Source of the DNA: Pseudolabrys sp. | GTDB lineage: Bacteria; Pseudomonadota; Alphaproteobacteria; Rhizobiales; Xanthobacteraceae | Direction of reading: 5' to 3' | DNA length: 64,000 bases | Assembly (NCBI GenBank): GCA_030655215.1 | Contig: JAURVZ010000018.1 | Span: 86,370-150,369, forward strand | Shown here: piece by piece, positions 52,939 through 61,642 of the stretch | Layout of the letters: each line of letters begins with the position of its first letter | Position numbering within the stretch: position 1 is the first letter of the stretch | Made by a program: the position numbers and the translations under genes | The notes under the pieces: model-generated | What the model saw: only the letters and a program-made list of their open reading frames with translations | Databases searched by the model: none | Told to the model about the DNA's origin: nothing

Positions 52939-53861
52939 TACTCGCCCCTCACCAGTCGGATGGAGAACAGCTCGTCCGGCTGCACCACCAGTTCAAACGC
53001 GAAGCGCAGGCCGACGGCGAACACCAGCAAGCCAAGCAGCAGGCGCAGCCGCTCGGCGCGCATGGTCTGTCCGGTACGGGCGCCGAATTGCGCGCCGATG
53101 ACGCCGCCAACAATCAGGATCAGCGCCAGCAGCGCATCGACCAGATGATTGGTCGCGGCATGCATCACCGTGGCCGAGGCCATCGTCACCAGAGTCAGCA
53201 CCATCGATGTGCCGATCACGGTCGCGGTCGGCACGCGTAGAAAATAAATCAGCATCGGCACCAGCAGAAAGCCGCCGCCAATGCCGAGGATGGCGCCGAT
53301 GAAGCCGATGGTGAAGCCGATGCCCCACACAGGGATCGCCGACACATAAATCTTCGAGCGCTTGAAGCGCATCTTCAGCGGCAGGCCGTGCACCCAGTTG
53401 TGGCTGCCCGGCCGGCGCAGAGTGGCGGCCTGGCCTTTGCGCGTGCGCAGTTCGGCCTGCACGCTCTCCTTGATCATCAGCGCGCCGACCGTGGTCAGCA
53501 GCGTCACATATGAAAGGCCGATGACCAGATCGAGCTGGTCGACCTCGCGCAGCAAGGTGAACAGATAAACGCCGGTTGCCGTGCCGAGAATGCCGGAACT
53601 CAGCAGCATCATCGCCAGCGCCAGGTCGATGGCACGCTTACGCCAATAACTGAGAGCGCCGGTGAAGGACGAGGCGGCGATATGGCTGGTGACGCTGGCC
53701 ACGGCAACAGCCGGCGGAATGCCGACAAAGATCAGCAGCGGTGTCATCAGGAAGCCGCCGCCAATGCCGAACATGCCGGAGATGAAGCCGACCGCCAGCC
53801 CCATCCCCAGAACGAGGAAGATGTTAACGGGCAGATCGGCGATCGGAAGGTAGATTTGCAA
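52938..53861 (-). CDS. TauE/SafE-family sulfite or organosulfur anion exporter
   Basis: A 307-residue permease with about eight membrane helices in two related halves, each starting with a Gly-rich GIGGGFL segment (FGIGGGFLMTPLLIFVGI near residue 30 and LGIGGGFLLVPMLIYFL in the second half). The family exports sulfite, sulfoacetate or related anions. It is translationally coupled to the TIGR02186 gene. A 117-bp gap separates it from the PodJ-like gene stop. Confidence 0.9.
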   Translation of the reverse strand: MQIYLPIADLPVNIFLVLGMGLAVGFISGMFGIGGGFLMTPLLIFVGIPPAVAVASVTSHIAASSFTGALSYWRKRAIDLALAMMLLSSGILGTATGVYLFTLLREVDQLDLVIGLSYVTLLTTVGALMIKESVQAELRTRKGQAATLRRPGSHNWVHGLPLKMRFKRSKIYVSAIPVWGIGFTIGFIGAILGIGGGFLLVPMLIYFLRVPTATVIGTSMVLTLVTMASATVMHAATNHLVDALLALILIVGGVIGAQFGARTGQTMRAERLRLLLGLLVFAVGLRFAFELVVQPDELFSIRLVRGE

Positions 53862-53978
53862 AGCGGCTTGGTCCGGCGTGCGGCGGGTGCTTCAAGCGAT
53901 GATAGCGCCGAACGTTGGCGCAATCACGTCATTGCGCCGTTCGAAGCCGCTTGGCCACCCTTTTCGCTGATCTTTACC

Positions 53979-56900
53979 TTACCGCGTGCCGAGATTGATC
54001 GGCGCGTTGGCGACGCTGGCCGAAACCGCCCGCGTGCTGGTGCTGCGCGGCTTCGGCTGCTGCGAGGTCGTCGTCGCGTCGTCCCAGCCGCCTTGCGGCA
54101 CCGGCACATTGATGGCGTCCGGCGCCTGCGCTTCCGGAACGAAGGTCTTGGCCGTTTCACGGGCGGCACCCATTTCCTGGGCGTCGAGATGGGCGGCGAC
54201 GTCATCGCGCTTCTTGGCGGCTTCCTTGTCGCCCTGCGTGGCGGCCAGCGAGAACCACTTGTACGCTTCGGCAATGTTCTTGTCGGTGCCGAGGCCGCGG
54301 GCGCAGAGGACGCCGAGATTGTACTGGCTGTCGGCAATGCCGTGCTGCGCCGCCTTGCGGAACCAGAGCGCCGCGGTGCCGTAGTCCGGCTTGCCTTCGA
54401 TGCCTTCGGCGTAGAGCACGGCGAGGTTATGCATCGCCTTAGCGTGGCCTTGCGTGGCGGCGGCGAGATACAGCTTGCGCGCCTGGCCGAGGTTCTTCTT
54501 CACGCCATTGCCTTTTTCCAGCAGCGAAGCGTAACGGAACTGGGCTTGCGCGAGGCCTTTGCTGGCCGAGCGTTCGTACCAGCGGGCGGCTTCTTCCGGA
54601 TCGGCCGGGACGTTGCGGCCTTCCGAGAAGCGGGTCGCGACTTCGTAAGCGGCGGCGGCATCGCCACCCATGGCGGCAAGGCGCAGGCGGTTGCTGCCCA
54701 GCGCGATCGGCAGGTCGGTCTTGGCCGGCGCGGTGGCGACGACGGGCGCGATGGCCGGCGCGGCGCGCGGCGGGATCTGGCGGATCGGGCTGCGGCCGAC
54801 CGAACCGGTGACATCGGCGTTCTGGTTGAGCGCGCCGGGGCTCAGCAGCGACGGCGGCTGGTTGGCCGGCGTATTCATCGAGAACGGCGCGGCAGGCGTC
54901 AGCATGCTGCTGCCACTGCCCGGCACGTTGATCGGCGGCGCCAGCGGAATCGACGGGGTCGTGCTCTGCGTCGTGGCCGGAGCATTGTCGATGGGCTCGG
55001 CGTTGTCGGTCTCGGGCGGGCCCTGCAGGCTCTGCTCTTTCGGCGTGCCGCTGAAGTTGAACATGTTGCCGGCGATCTGGATGCCGCCAATGACGATGGC
55101 GACGATGCAGGCGGCGATCAGTACCGACTTGCCGCGCTTCATGATCGTGGCGCGCAGACTCGGGCGTTCGCTGTCGTCGGCGATGTAAACGGCTTCCGGC
55201 GGCTTGCCGCGCGGCGTTGCGGTCTCGATGGCCGCCTGCGCGGCGCGGCGGGCGGCGGCGATGAAGCCGGACTTGCCGGCCGGGCCGTTCGGCTCCGGAC
55301 GTGAATTGCCGAGCGCTGCTTCCGAGGCGGCGATGCGCGCGGCCGGGTTGGCCTGGAAACGCGGCGCGGCCGAACCCGGCTCGAGCGGGGCGTCCGGCGG
55401 CAGATCGGGATTGATCGGCAGATGCGCGGCCTGCGGCAGACGCTGCGGCCGTGCGGCTGGCTGTTGCTGCTGCACATGCTGAACCGGCGCTGGCTGGCGC
55501 GGCGGCTGCGGCATTTGCTGCTGCATCGGCTGCTGTGCCGGCATCGGCTCGGCAACCGGCTCAAACATTTGCGCCGGCGCCATCGGCGGGGCCGGCGTGA
55601 AGTGCGGCTGCTGCACGTCAGGCTGTTCAACCTGAACCGGCCGAGCGCCGATCTTGCCGAGGCCTTGCGGGATGTCCTGCAGCTCGAGATCGAGCGGGCT
55701 GCGCACGCCGCGCACATCGCGCTCGATGGTGGCGAGACGATCGACAACGAGGCCGAGCGTTGAGTGAACTGCATCGAGCGCATTATGGGTGCGGGCAATG
55801 TCGTGCCTGAGATCGATCACGCCTTGATTATCTTCGCGCGGACCGCTGGCGCCCTTGCCGGCGCGCATCTCTTCAATGTGCACCAGCAGGTCGGCGAGAC
55901 CGCGTTCGATCGCTTCGAGATGGCCGAGGCGCGAATCCGACGCGTCGAGCCGCTTTACCAAAGTGACGATGTGATCTTCGAGATGGGCGACAGCGCCGTC
56001 GCCGCGCGTCTGCTGGATCTGCTCGATCTTGTCGGACAGCGATTCGACCAGAGCTTCCAGGCGCGGCGGCACCGCAGCGCCGTTCTGCGCGCGCGCCGTC
56101 AGCGCATCGGAAAGCGCGGAAATGCGGTGTTCAAGGCTGTTCAGCGCGTCGCCGGCGCCGGAGCCCGCGCCGTAATGTTCGATGCGTTCGGCAAGGTCCT
56201 GCACCTGCGCGGCAAGGCGGCCGACCGTATCGTTCGACGCAACATGGCCGGCCATGTCGCGCAAAGTGGTGATGGCGTGTTCGAGCTGGCCGAGTGTTGC
56301 CGGATCTTTCTGCGCAACGATCATATCGATCTTGCGCGCCAGGCCATCGACCGCTTCGTGGAAGCCGACAAGGTTCTCCGCCGGCGTCAGGCCGCGCAGC
56401 GCATCGCGCACTTCGGCCAGGCCATGTTCGACGCCGGACAACTGGCTGCCATCGACCGCCATATTGCCGGTCTGGCGGCCTTCGGCGATCCGCTGGGTGA
56501 GACCTTGGATTTGCCGCTCGATGGCGTCGATCGCCTGACGCGGCATCGCATCGTTGAGCGCATGGGCGATCTCGCCGAGTTCGCCGCGCAATGCATTGAT
56601 CGCATCCTCGACGCCGGGGCGGCGGAGCGTTTCGATCTGGTCGGTGATCTGGCGCAGATGCTGTTCGAGGCCGGACAGGTCCTGCTGCGGCGCCTGTTGC
56701 AGCACCTGCGGCAAGGGCTGCGGTGGCGAATAGGACTGAGCCTGCGGCGGCGCGTAAGCGGCAACCTGCGGCGGAACGTTCTGCGCGGCAGCGGGCTGAT
56801 GATTCGGACGGGCGGGCGCAGCGGGAGCGCCGCCTTTCAGTGAACGCTGACGCGCGGCGATTTCGGCGACGGCGCGGTCCAAACCTTGGGGAGCATTGCC

Positions 56901-57461
56901 TTGCGGGCCAGCTGGCTGCTGCTGCGGCACTTGCTGCTGCACCTGCGGCGGCATTTGCGGCTGCATCGGCGGAGCAAATTGCTGCGGCGGCGCGAAGTGC
57001 TGCGGATGCGGCATGTGCTGCATCGGGGGCTGCATCTGCGGCGGCATCTGCTGCGGTGCCATTTGCGGCGCGGCCATCATGCGCGGGATCTGCTGCATAT
57101 GGTCGATGCGCTGATCGAGACGCGCGATCAGTTGCGCCAGTTGAGCCGTTTCAAGGTTCTGCTGATGGGCGGCCGAATGGCCCCGCGCCGCGCGCGGCGC
57201 CTGTGCGGCCGGAACGGTACGGCTGAATTTCTCGATGCGGCGGGTGATGTCGTCCAGCCGCTGGTGAACGGTGGCCATCTCCTCGCCATAGGCTTCGTCG
57301 TCGTCGCCATAGGCGGAGGCGCCGTCTTGTTCGGCCTGCTGCAGGATGACGGAGTTCAGCCACTCGCCGAGCGGCATGCCCGACCGGCGCGCCGCCTCCT
57401 TGGCTGTCTCGCGGGCTTCCGGCCTTATGCCTTTCACACTCCACGGGACGGCAAATTTCAT
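53979..57461 (-). CDS. PodJ-like polarity protein: coiled coil, membrane helix, Sel1 repeats
   Basis: An 1160-residue protein. Order: a conserved N-terminal segment (MKFAVPWSVKGIRPEARETA, then ARRSGMPLGEWLNSVILQQA) resembling a ribbon-helix-helix; a tract rich in Pro, Gln and Met at about 100-195; long coiled coils at about 250-620; a second Pro/Gln region; one membrane helix at about 778-800 (LIAACIVAIVIGGIQIAG); and periplasmic Sel1 repeats at about 930-1077 (GDAAAAYEVATRFSEGR, AARWYERSASKGLAQAQ). This is the architecture of Caulobacter PodJ, without its terminal peptidoglycan-binding domain. ATG 57461 is chosen over 57524. Promoter-side GANTC and palindromic motifs suggest cell-cycle control. 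Confidence 0.85.
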   Translation of the reverse strand: MKFAVPWSVKGIRPEARETAKEAARRSGMPLGEWLNSVILQQAEQDGASAYGDDDEAYGEEMATVHQRLDDITRRIEKFSRTVPAAQAPRAARGHSAAHQQNLETAQLAQLIARLDQRIDHMQQIPRMMAAPQMAPQQMPPQMQPPMQHMPHPQHFAPPQQFAPPMQPQMPPQVQQQVPQQQPAGPQGNAPQGLDRAVAEIAARQRSLKGGAPAAPARPNHQPAAAQNVPPQVAAYAPPQAQSYSPPQPLPQVLQQAPQQDLSGLEQHLRQITDQIETLRRPGVEDAINALRGELGEIAHALNDAMPRQAIDAIERQIQGLTQRIAEGRQTGNMAVDGSQLSGVEHGLAEVRDALRGLTPAENLVGFHEAVDGLARKIDMIVAQKDPATLGQLEHAITTLRDMAGHVASNDTVGRLAAQVQDLAERIEHYGAGSGAGDALNSLEHRISALSDALTARAQNGAAVPPRLEALVESLSDKIEQIQQTRGDGAVAHLEDHIVTLVKRLDASDSRLGHLEAIERGLADLLVHIEEMRAGKGASGPREDNQGVIDLRHDIARTHNALDAVHSTLGLVVDRLATIERDVRGVRSPLDLELQDIPQGLGKIGARPVQVEQPDVQQPHFTPAPPMAPAQMFEPVAEPMPAQQPMQQQMPQPPRQPAPVQHVQQQQPAARPQRLPQAAHLPINPDLPPDAPLEPGSAAPRFQANPAARIAASEAALGNSRPEPNGPAGKSGFIAAARRAAQAAIETATPRGKPPEAVYIADDSERPSLRATIMKRGKSVLIAACIVAIVIGGIQIAGNMFNFSGTPKEQSLQGPPETDNAEPIDNAPATTQSTTPSIPLAPPINVPGSGSSMLTPAAPFSMNTPANQPPSLLSPGALNQNADVTGSVGRSPIRQIPPRAAPAIAPVVATAPAKTDLPIALGSNRLRLAAMGGDAAAAYEVATRFSEGRNVPADPEEAARWYERSASKGLAQAQFRYASLLEKGNGVKKNLGQARKLYLAAATQGHAKAMHNLAVLYAEGIEGKPDYGTAALWFRKAAQHGIADSQYNLGVLCARGLGTDKNIAEAYKWFSLAATQGDKEAAKKRDDVAAHLDAQEMGAARETAKTFVPEAQAPDAINVPVPQGGWDDATTTSQQPKPRSTSTRAVSASVANAPINLGTR

Positions 57462-57492
57462 TCTCACACCCACAGTCGAGGTGGAGGCGCAA

Positions 57493-57510
57493 AGAGTCCG
57501 GATCGACTCT
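57493..57510 (-). promoter_or_regulatory. GANTC-containing inverted repeat before the PodJ-like gene
   Basis: AGAGTC (57493-57498) and GACTCT (57505-57510) form a perfect 6-6-6 inverted repeat 32-49 bp upstream of the start. It holds two GANTC sites, the target of the cell-cycle methylase CcrM. In Caulobacter, podJ is controlled by GcrA at methylated GANTC sites, so this is a plausible equivalent. Confidence 0.5.
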
Positions 57511-57520
57511 CGTGAAGACG

Positions 57521-57534
57521 GCACCCGCGGGTGC
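57521..57534. promoter_or_regulatory. Palindrome CACCCGCGGGTG upstream of the PodJ-like gene
   Basis: GCACCCGCGGGTGC is a perfect 14-bp palindrome, 60-73 bp before the PodJ-like start. Its 12-bp core is identical to that at 35329-35340 before the chemoreceptor. No regulator is assigned. Confidence 0.5.
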
Positions 57535-57780
57535 GAATGCCGTGTTTCAGTCCACCCCTGACTTTTTGCCGGTCACGGTAAACAGGCGGTTAACGATTGG
57601 CGGAAGTGCCGGACTTTCCGTGTAAATTCGGAATATTCGGGTTAGGCGGCGGGAACCCAGCCGTGCCATCGGTATCCATAGGCGAGCAGGCCTTGCGGGC
57701 CTTTAATTCAGGCGTAAATGCTGCGGGTATAATAGGATTTGCGTGAGCACCGATTCCCCTAGTGGGTCATCGGGACCGAC

Positions 57781-57796
57781 CGCCGCCAAGGCGGCG
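57781..57796 (+). promoter_or_regulatory. Hairpin in the leader of the acyl-CoA dehydrogenase gene
   Basis: CGCCGC-CAAG-GCGGCG is a perfect 6-bp stem with a 4-nt loop, followed by the T-rich TTAATGAATTTTTAA, 46 bp before the start codon. It resembles a short terminator or attenuator; it also abuts the TTAA-N7-TTAA motif. Confidence 0.45.
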
Positions 57797-57811
57797 TTAA
57801 TGAATTTTTAA
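57797..57811. promoter_or_regulatory. Candidate CtrA box (TTAA-N7-TTAA)
   Basis: TTAA (57797-57800), seven bases, TTAA (57808-57811) followed by C matches the CtrA full-site consensus exactly. It lies 31 bp before the acyl-CoA dehydrogenase start and 336 bp from the PodJ-like start. About 0.1 such sites are expected by chance in 64 kb at this base composition (rough estimate). The 380-bp gap 57462-57841 otherwise shows only the motifs listed here. Confidence 0.4.
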
Positions 57812-57841
57812 CCTTTAAGACGTTCGCCCGGGAGAGAAACG

Positions 57842-59635
57842 ATGCCGACCTATAAAGCGCCCGTTGAGGACGCCCTGTTTCTGCTGAACGACGTCTTTCA
57901 TATCGAGCGCTACGGCAATTTGCCGGGCTTCGCCGACGCCACGCCGGACCTGATCGAGGCGGTGCTGCGCGAGGCGGCCAAGCTGAGCGAGGATGTTCTC
58001 ACCCCGCTCAACCGCGTCGGCGACACCGAAGGCTGCACCCGCAACGAGGATGGCAGCGTCAGCACGCCGACCGGCTTCAAGGATGCCTTTAAGCAATTCG
58101 TCGATGGCGGCTGGATCGGCATTTCGGTACCGGAGGAATTCGGCGGCCAGGGCCTGCCGGCGACCATGACCACCACGGTCAATGAGTTCCTCTGCTCCGG
58201 CAACATGGCCTTCGCCATGTATCCCGGCCTGACGCAAGGTGCGGTCGCCGCCATGCTGCAGCACGCCTCGCAGGATCTGAAAGAAAAGTATCTGCCCAAC
58301 ATGGTGTCCGGCACCTGGACCGGCACCATGAACCTGACCGAGCCGCATTGCGGCACCGACCTCGGCCTGCTGCGCTCCAAGGCGGTCAAGCAGCCGGACG
58401 GCAGCTACAAGATTTCCGGCACCAAGATCTTCATCTCCGCCGGCGAACACGACATGGCGGACAATATCATTCACCTCGTGCTCGCCCGCATTGAAGGCGC
58501 CCCGGCCGGTACGAAGGGCATCTCGCTGTTCGTCGTGCCCAAGATCATGGTCGGCGATGATGGCGCGCTCGGCGCCCGCAACGGCGTGTCCTGCGGCTCG
58601 CTTGAAGAGAAAATGGGCATTCACGGCAACTCGACCTGCGTGATGAATTACGACGGTGCCACCGGCTGGCTGATCGGCCAGGAAAATCGCGGCCTCAACG
58701 CCATGTTCGTGATGATGAACGAAGCCCGTCTCGGCGTCGGCATTCAGGGTCTAGCGCAATCCGAAGTCGCCTACCAGAACGCCGTCACCTATACGAAGGA
58801 GCGCTTGCAGGGCCGCGCGCTGACCGGCGCAAAATATCCCGACAAGGCCGCCGATCCGATCATCGTCCATCCGGACGTGCGCCGCACCTTGATGAGCATC
58901 AAGGCGTTCAACGAAGCGGGTCGCGCTTTGGTGATGTGGGCCGGTTTGAAGAGCGATGTCGCGCATCGCTCGGAAGATGAGAAGGAACGGCAGAGCGCCG
59001 ACGACGCGCTCGGCCTGCTGACGCCGGTGATCAAGGGAGTGCTCACGGACACGGGCTTCGCCAACACCGTCTCGGCGCAGCAATTGTGGGGCGGCCACGG
59101 CTACATTGCCGAGAACGGCATGGAGCAGTTCGTGCGCGATGCGCGCATTGCCCAGATCTATGAAGGCGCCAACGGCATTCAGGCGCTTGACCTTGTCGGC
59201 CGCAAGCTCGGCAAGGATGGCGGCCGCGCGCTGATGGCGTTCCTCGGTGAACTCGGCGCCTTCGTGAAGGAAAAAGAAGCCGACGAGAAGATGAAGCCGT
59301 TCGTCACGCCGCTCGGCGTTGCCGCCGGCCATCTGCAACAGGCCTCGATGTGGTTCATGCAGAACGCAATGGCCAAGCCGGACAATGCTGGCGCCGGCGC
59401 CACCGACTACATGCATCTGTTCGGTCTGGTCGCGCTTGGCTTCATGTGGTGCCGCATCGCCGAAGCGGCCTTGGCAAAGCTGCCGGAAGCGAACGGGCAG
59501 GCGCCGTTCTATAACGCCAAACTGACCACGGCGCGCTTCTTCATGGATCGCATGCTGCCGGAAACCGCTACGCGCCTCGCGCGTATCCAGTCGGGTGCAG
59601 CCTCAACGATGGAATTGCCGGACGATCAGTTCTAG
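57842..59635 (+). CDS. Acyl-CoA dehydrogenase with ACDH N- and C-terminal extensions (DmdC-like)
   Basis: A 597-residue acyl-CoA dehydrogenase of the long subfamily that has an N-terminal helix domain (MPTYKAPVEDALFLLNDVFH) and an extra C-terminal domain (about 460-597). The core shows SVPEEFGGQGLPATM, TMNLTEPHCGTDLGLL, GTKIFISAGEHDMADN and Glu441 in QIYEGANGIQ at the catalytic position. Members include 3-methylmercaptopropionyl-CoA dehydrogenase DmdC and long-chain enzymes; no dmd genes are nearby, so the substrate is open. ATG 57842 has GGGAGAGAAACG upstream. It overlaps the convergent PAS gene by 4 bp. Confidence 0.9.
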   Translation: MPTYKAPVEDALFLLNDVFHIERYGNLPGFADATPDLIEAVLREAAKLSEDVLTPLNRVGDTEGCTRNEDGSVSTPTGFKDAFKQFVDGGWIGISVPEEFGGQGLPATMTTTVNEFLCSGNMAFAMYPGLTQGAVAAMLQHASQDLKEKYLPNMVSGTWTGTMNLTEPHCGTDLGLLRSKAVKQPDGSYKISGTKIFISAGEHDMADNIIHLVLARIEGAPAGTKGISLFVVPKIMVGDDGALGARNGVSCGSLEEKMGIHGNSTCVMNYDGATGWLIGQENRGLNAMFVMMNEARLGVGIQGLAQSEVAYQNAVTYTKERLQGRALTGAKYPDKAADPIIVHPDVRRTLMSIKAFNEAGRALVMWAGLKSDVAHRSEDEKERQSADDALGLLTPVIKGVLTDTGFANTVSAQQLWGGHGYIAENGMEQFVRDARIAQIYEGANGIQALDLVGRKLGKDGGRALMAFLGELGAFVKEKEADEKMKPFVTPLGVAAGHLQQASMWFMQNAMAKPDNAGAGATDYMHLFGLVALGFMWCRIAEAALAKLPEANGQAPFYNAKLTTARFFMDRMLPETATRLARIQSGAASTMELPDDQF

Positions 59636-60186
59636 GCGGCGGGCACTTCAATCGTCGCCGCCAGTTTCAACACTGGCGGCTGCGCCTGCTTCATCAGCAG
59701 CTTCTGCGCATCGAAGGCGCCGTCGGCGCAGATGAATTCAAACGACGCCAGGATGCGGTCGACAGTGGCGCCGTCGCTGCCGAAGGGCAGCAGCAGCCGC
59801 TCATAGTGTACGAGCCGGCCCTCGCCATCGATCAGATCGTGAATCGTATAGACCGGCCGCCGGCCGCGTAGCGCCTCGCTATAAGTCGCCTGCGATTCGC
59901 CGTAGCGCTGCGGCGGGATGATCTCGTCGAGATGTTTGCCGCGGCAGTCGACACTGCCATAGACTTTGGCGATGGTATCGCCGTGAAACCTGACGCGATA
60001 GCGCGCCGGCTCACCGGGGATGACATCGACGAAGCTGAGATTGGCTTTCACGGAAGCGAGGTTCTCGGCCTCGACCGTTTGCCAGCGGGGCACCGCGTCC
60101 TGCCGGACATTGCGCATCCAGAACTTGAGCAACCAGCGTTGGTTGATCGCTCGCACCAGATCCGGCCGCCCAACAGTAAACTGCAT
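59632..60186 (-). CDS. PAS-domain protein (PAS_5/DUF1488-like group)
   Basis: A 184-residue single-domain protein of the PAS_5 (PF07310-type) family. The N-terminus INQRWLLKFWMRNVRQDAVPRWQ and the middle RYRVRFHGDTIAKVYGSVDCRGKHLDEIIPP, then YERLLLPFGSDG, follow the pattern of these small alphaproteobacterial PAS proteins. There is no output domain, so it acts through a partner or as a ligand sensor. The upstream 141 bp are AT-rich and hold a probable promoter. Confidence 0.82.
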   Translation of the reverse strand: MQFTVGRPDLVRAINQRWLLKFWMRNVRQDAVPRWQTVEAENLASVKANLSFVDVIPGEPARYRVRFHGDTIAKVYGSVDCRGKHLDEIIPPQRYGESQATYSEALRGRRPVYTIHDLIDGEGRLVHYERLLLPFGSDGATVDRILASFEFICADGAFDAQKLLMKQAQPPVLKLAATIEVPAA

Positions 60187-60294
60187 CGACGCGAATCTCG
60201 CTATTGGCCGGCTGCGTGATCTTAGTTAAGCGCCACGATAGCCAATAACAACTAACAGATCGTTCTATGTAATATATCGAACATAGCGATTTAG

Positions 60295-60309
60295 GCCCGT
60301 ATTGTGGGC
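60295..60309 (-). terminator. Short hairpin after the MFS gene
   Basis: GCCC and GGGC with a 7-nt loop, flanked by TAG/CTA that can pair past a one-base bulge, stand 19 bp beyond the MFS stop on the minus strand. A further imperfect repeat CTATGT / ACATAG lies at 60265-60286. The stem is short, so termination is only likely. Confidence 0.4.
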
Positions 60310-60327
60310 TAGTTTGACCCGCAACGA

Positions 60328-61569
60328 TCAGGCCGGTTGCAAAACGCGCGGACGTTGTCGCGAGCGCATCAACAACCAGATGGTGATCGCGACGTTGAGC
60401 AAATTCCAGAACAGGCCGTTGAGGAAGGCGATCTGATACGAGCCGGTGAGATCAAAGATCACGCCGGACAGCCAGCCGCCGAGCGCCATGCCGAGGATGG
60501 TCATCATGATGACGAGGCCGATGCGCGTCGAGGCCTGCTGCGGCGGGAAGTATTCGCGGATGATGACGGCGTAGGAGGGCACGATGCCGCCCTGAAACAG
60601 GCCGAACAAAGCCGAGATGACATAGAGCGACATCAGGCCGTCGAAGAAGAGATAAAGAAACAGCGCGACGCCTTGCAGCACCGAGCCGATCAGCAGCGTG
60701 CCGACGCCGCCAATGCGGTCGGCAATGAAGCCGGACGCGACGCGGCTGATGATGCCGAAGCCGAGCATCAGCGACAGCATGTCGGCGCCGCGTGCCACGC
60801 CGTAACCGAGATCGCCGCAATAGGCGACGATATGCACCTGCGGCATCGACATCGCCACGCAACAGGCGAGGCCGGCGATCAGCAGCAGCACCTGCAACGT
60901 CGTCGGTGAGAACGGCAATGACGCCTGCCGCGCGGCGGCGGCAACGCGGGACGCATCGCTCTGCTTGGTCTCGATCCGCCGCCGCAACAACAGCGACAGC
61001 GGCAGCATGGTGACGACGCAGAAGATGCCGATGCCGATATAGGTCGCGCGCCAGCCGGCCATGGCGGTGAAGTGCTGCACCACTGGCGGCCAGATCGTGC
61101 CGGCGAGATAGTTGCCCGATGCCGCCAGCGCGACGGCGATGCCGCGCCGCTTAACGAACCAATGCGAGATGTCGGCCATCAACGGCGCGAAGGTCGCCGA
61201 GCAGCCGACGCCAATCAGCGCGCCTTGCGCCACCGCAACCAGCCACAGGCTCGGCGCATAACCGACGGCGATATAACCGGCGCCGAGTGCCAAAGTGCTG
61301 AGAATGACCGGCAGGGTCACACCGACACGGTCGGCGATCTGGCCGAACAACACGCCGCCGGCGGCAAAGCCGAACATGGTCAGCGTATAGGGCAGGGACG
61401 CCGCGCCGCGCTCGACGCCGAACTCGCTCTGCATCGCCGGCAACACGACGACGACCGACCACATGCCGACGCCGCCAATGGTCGACAGCAGCATGGAGAC
61501 GGCAAGCCGCCACCACGCATAGGGCGAGTCTGTCAGCTCCGGCGTTGCGGCGCCTGCTGTTGCATTCAT
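60328..61569 (-). CDS. Major facilitator superfamily transporter
   Basis: A 413-residue, twelve-helix MFS carrier. The loop 2-3 motif is GQIADRVGVTLPVI, and the second half repeats it as ADRIGGVGTLLIG. The N-terminus (WWRLAVSMLLSTIGGVGMWSVVVVLPAMQSEFG) resembles the monocarboxylate/oxalate-formate exchanger group. Substrate unknown. It follows the LLM oxidoreductase gene by 73 bp on the same strand and may be its transporter partner. Confidence 0.89.
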   Translation of the reverse strand: MNATAGAATPELTDSPYAWWRLAVSMLLSTIGGVGMWSVVVVLPAMQSEFGVERGAASLPYTLTMFGFAAGGVLFGQIADRVGVTLPVILSTLALGAGYIAVGYAPSLWLVAVAQGALIGVGCSATFAPLMADISHWFVKRRGIAVALAASGNYLAGTIWPPVVQHFTAMAGWRATYIGIGIFCVVTMLPLSLLLRRRIETKQSDASRVAAAARQASLPFSPTTLQVLLLIAGLACCVAMSMPQVHIVAYCGDLGYGVARGADMLSLMLGFGIISRVASGFIADRIGGVGTLLIGSVLQGVALFLYLFFDGLMSLYVISALFGLFQGGIVPSYAVIIREYFPPQQASTRIGLVIMMTILGMALGGWLSGVIFDLTGSYQIAFLNGLFWNLLNVAITIWLLMRSRQRPRVLQPA

Positions 61570-61642
61570 GATGATGTGGTCCCGGTCTGGCAGGCCGGTG
61601 GTAGCACAATTATAGCGCGCGTCGCCACATGCGCAGTCGTTT

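Noticed and set aside
53682..55304. 540-codon open frame on the plus strand
   Set aside because: It runs antisense to TauE and the PodJ-like gene, is dominated by Arg/Gly/Ala as expected for a GC-rich shadow frame, and has no recognisable domain.
56900..57080. Regular GCGGCAT-like tandem pattern resembling a CRISPR or tandem repeat
   Set aside because: It is the codon pattern of the Pro/Gln/Met-rich tract of the PodJ-like protein; repeats are irregular and in frame, with no spacers.
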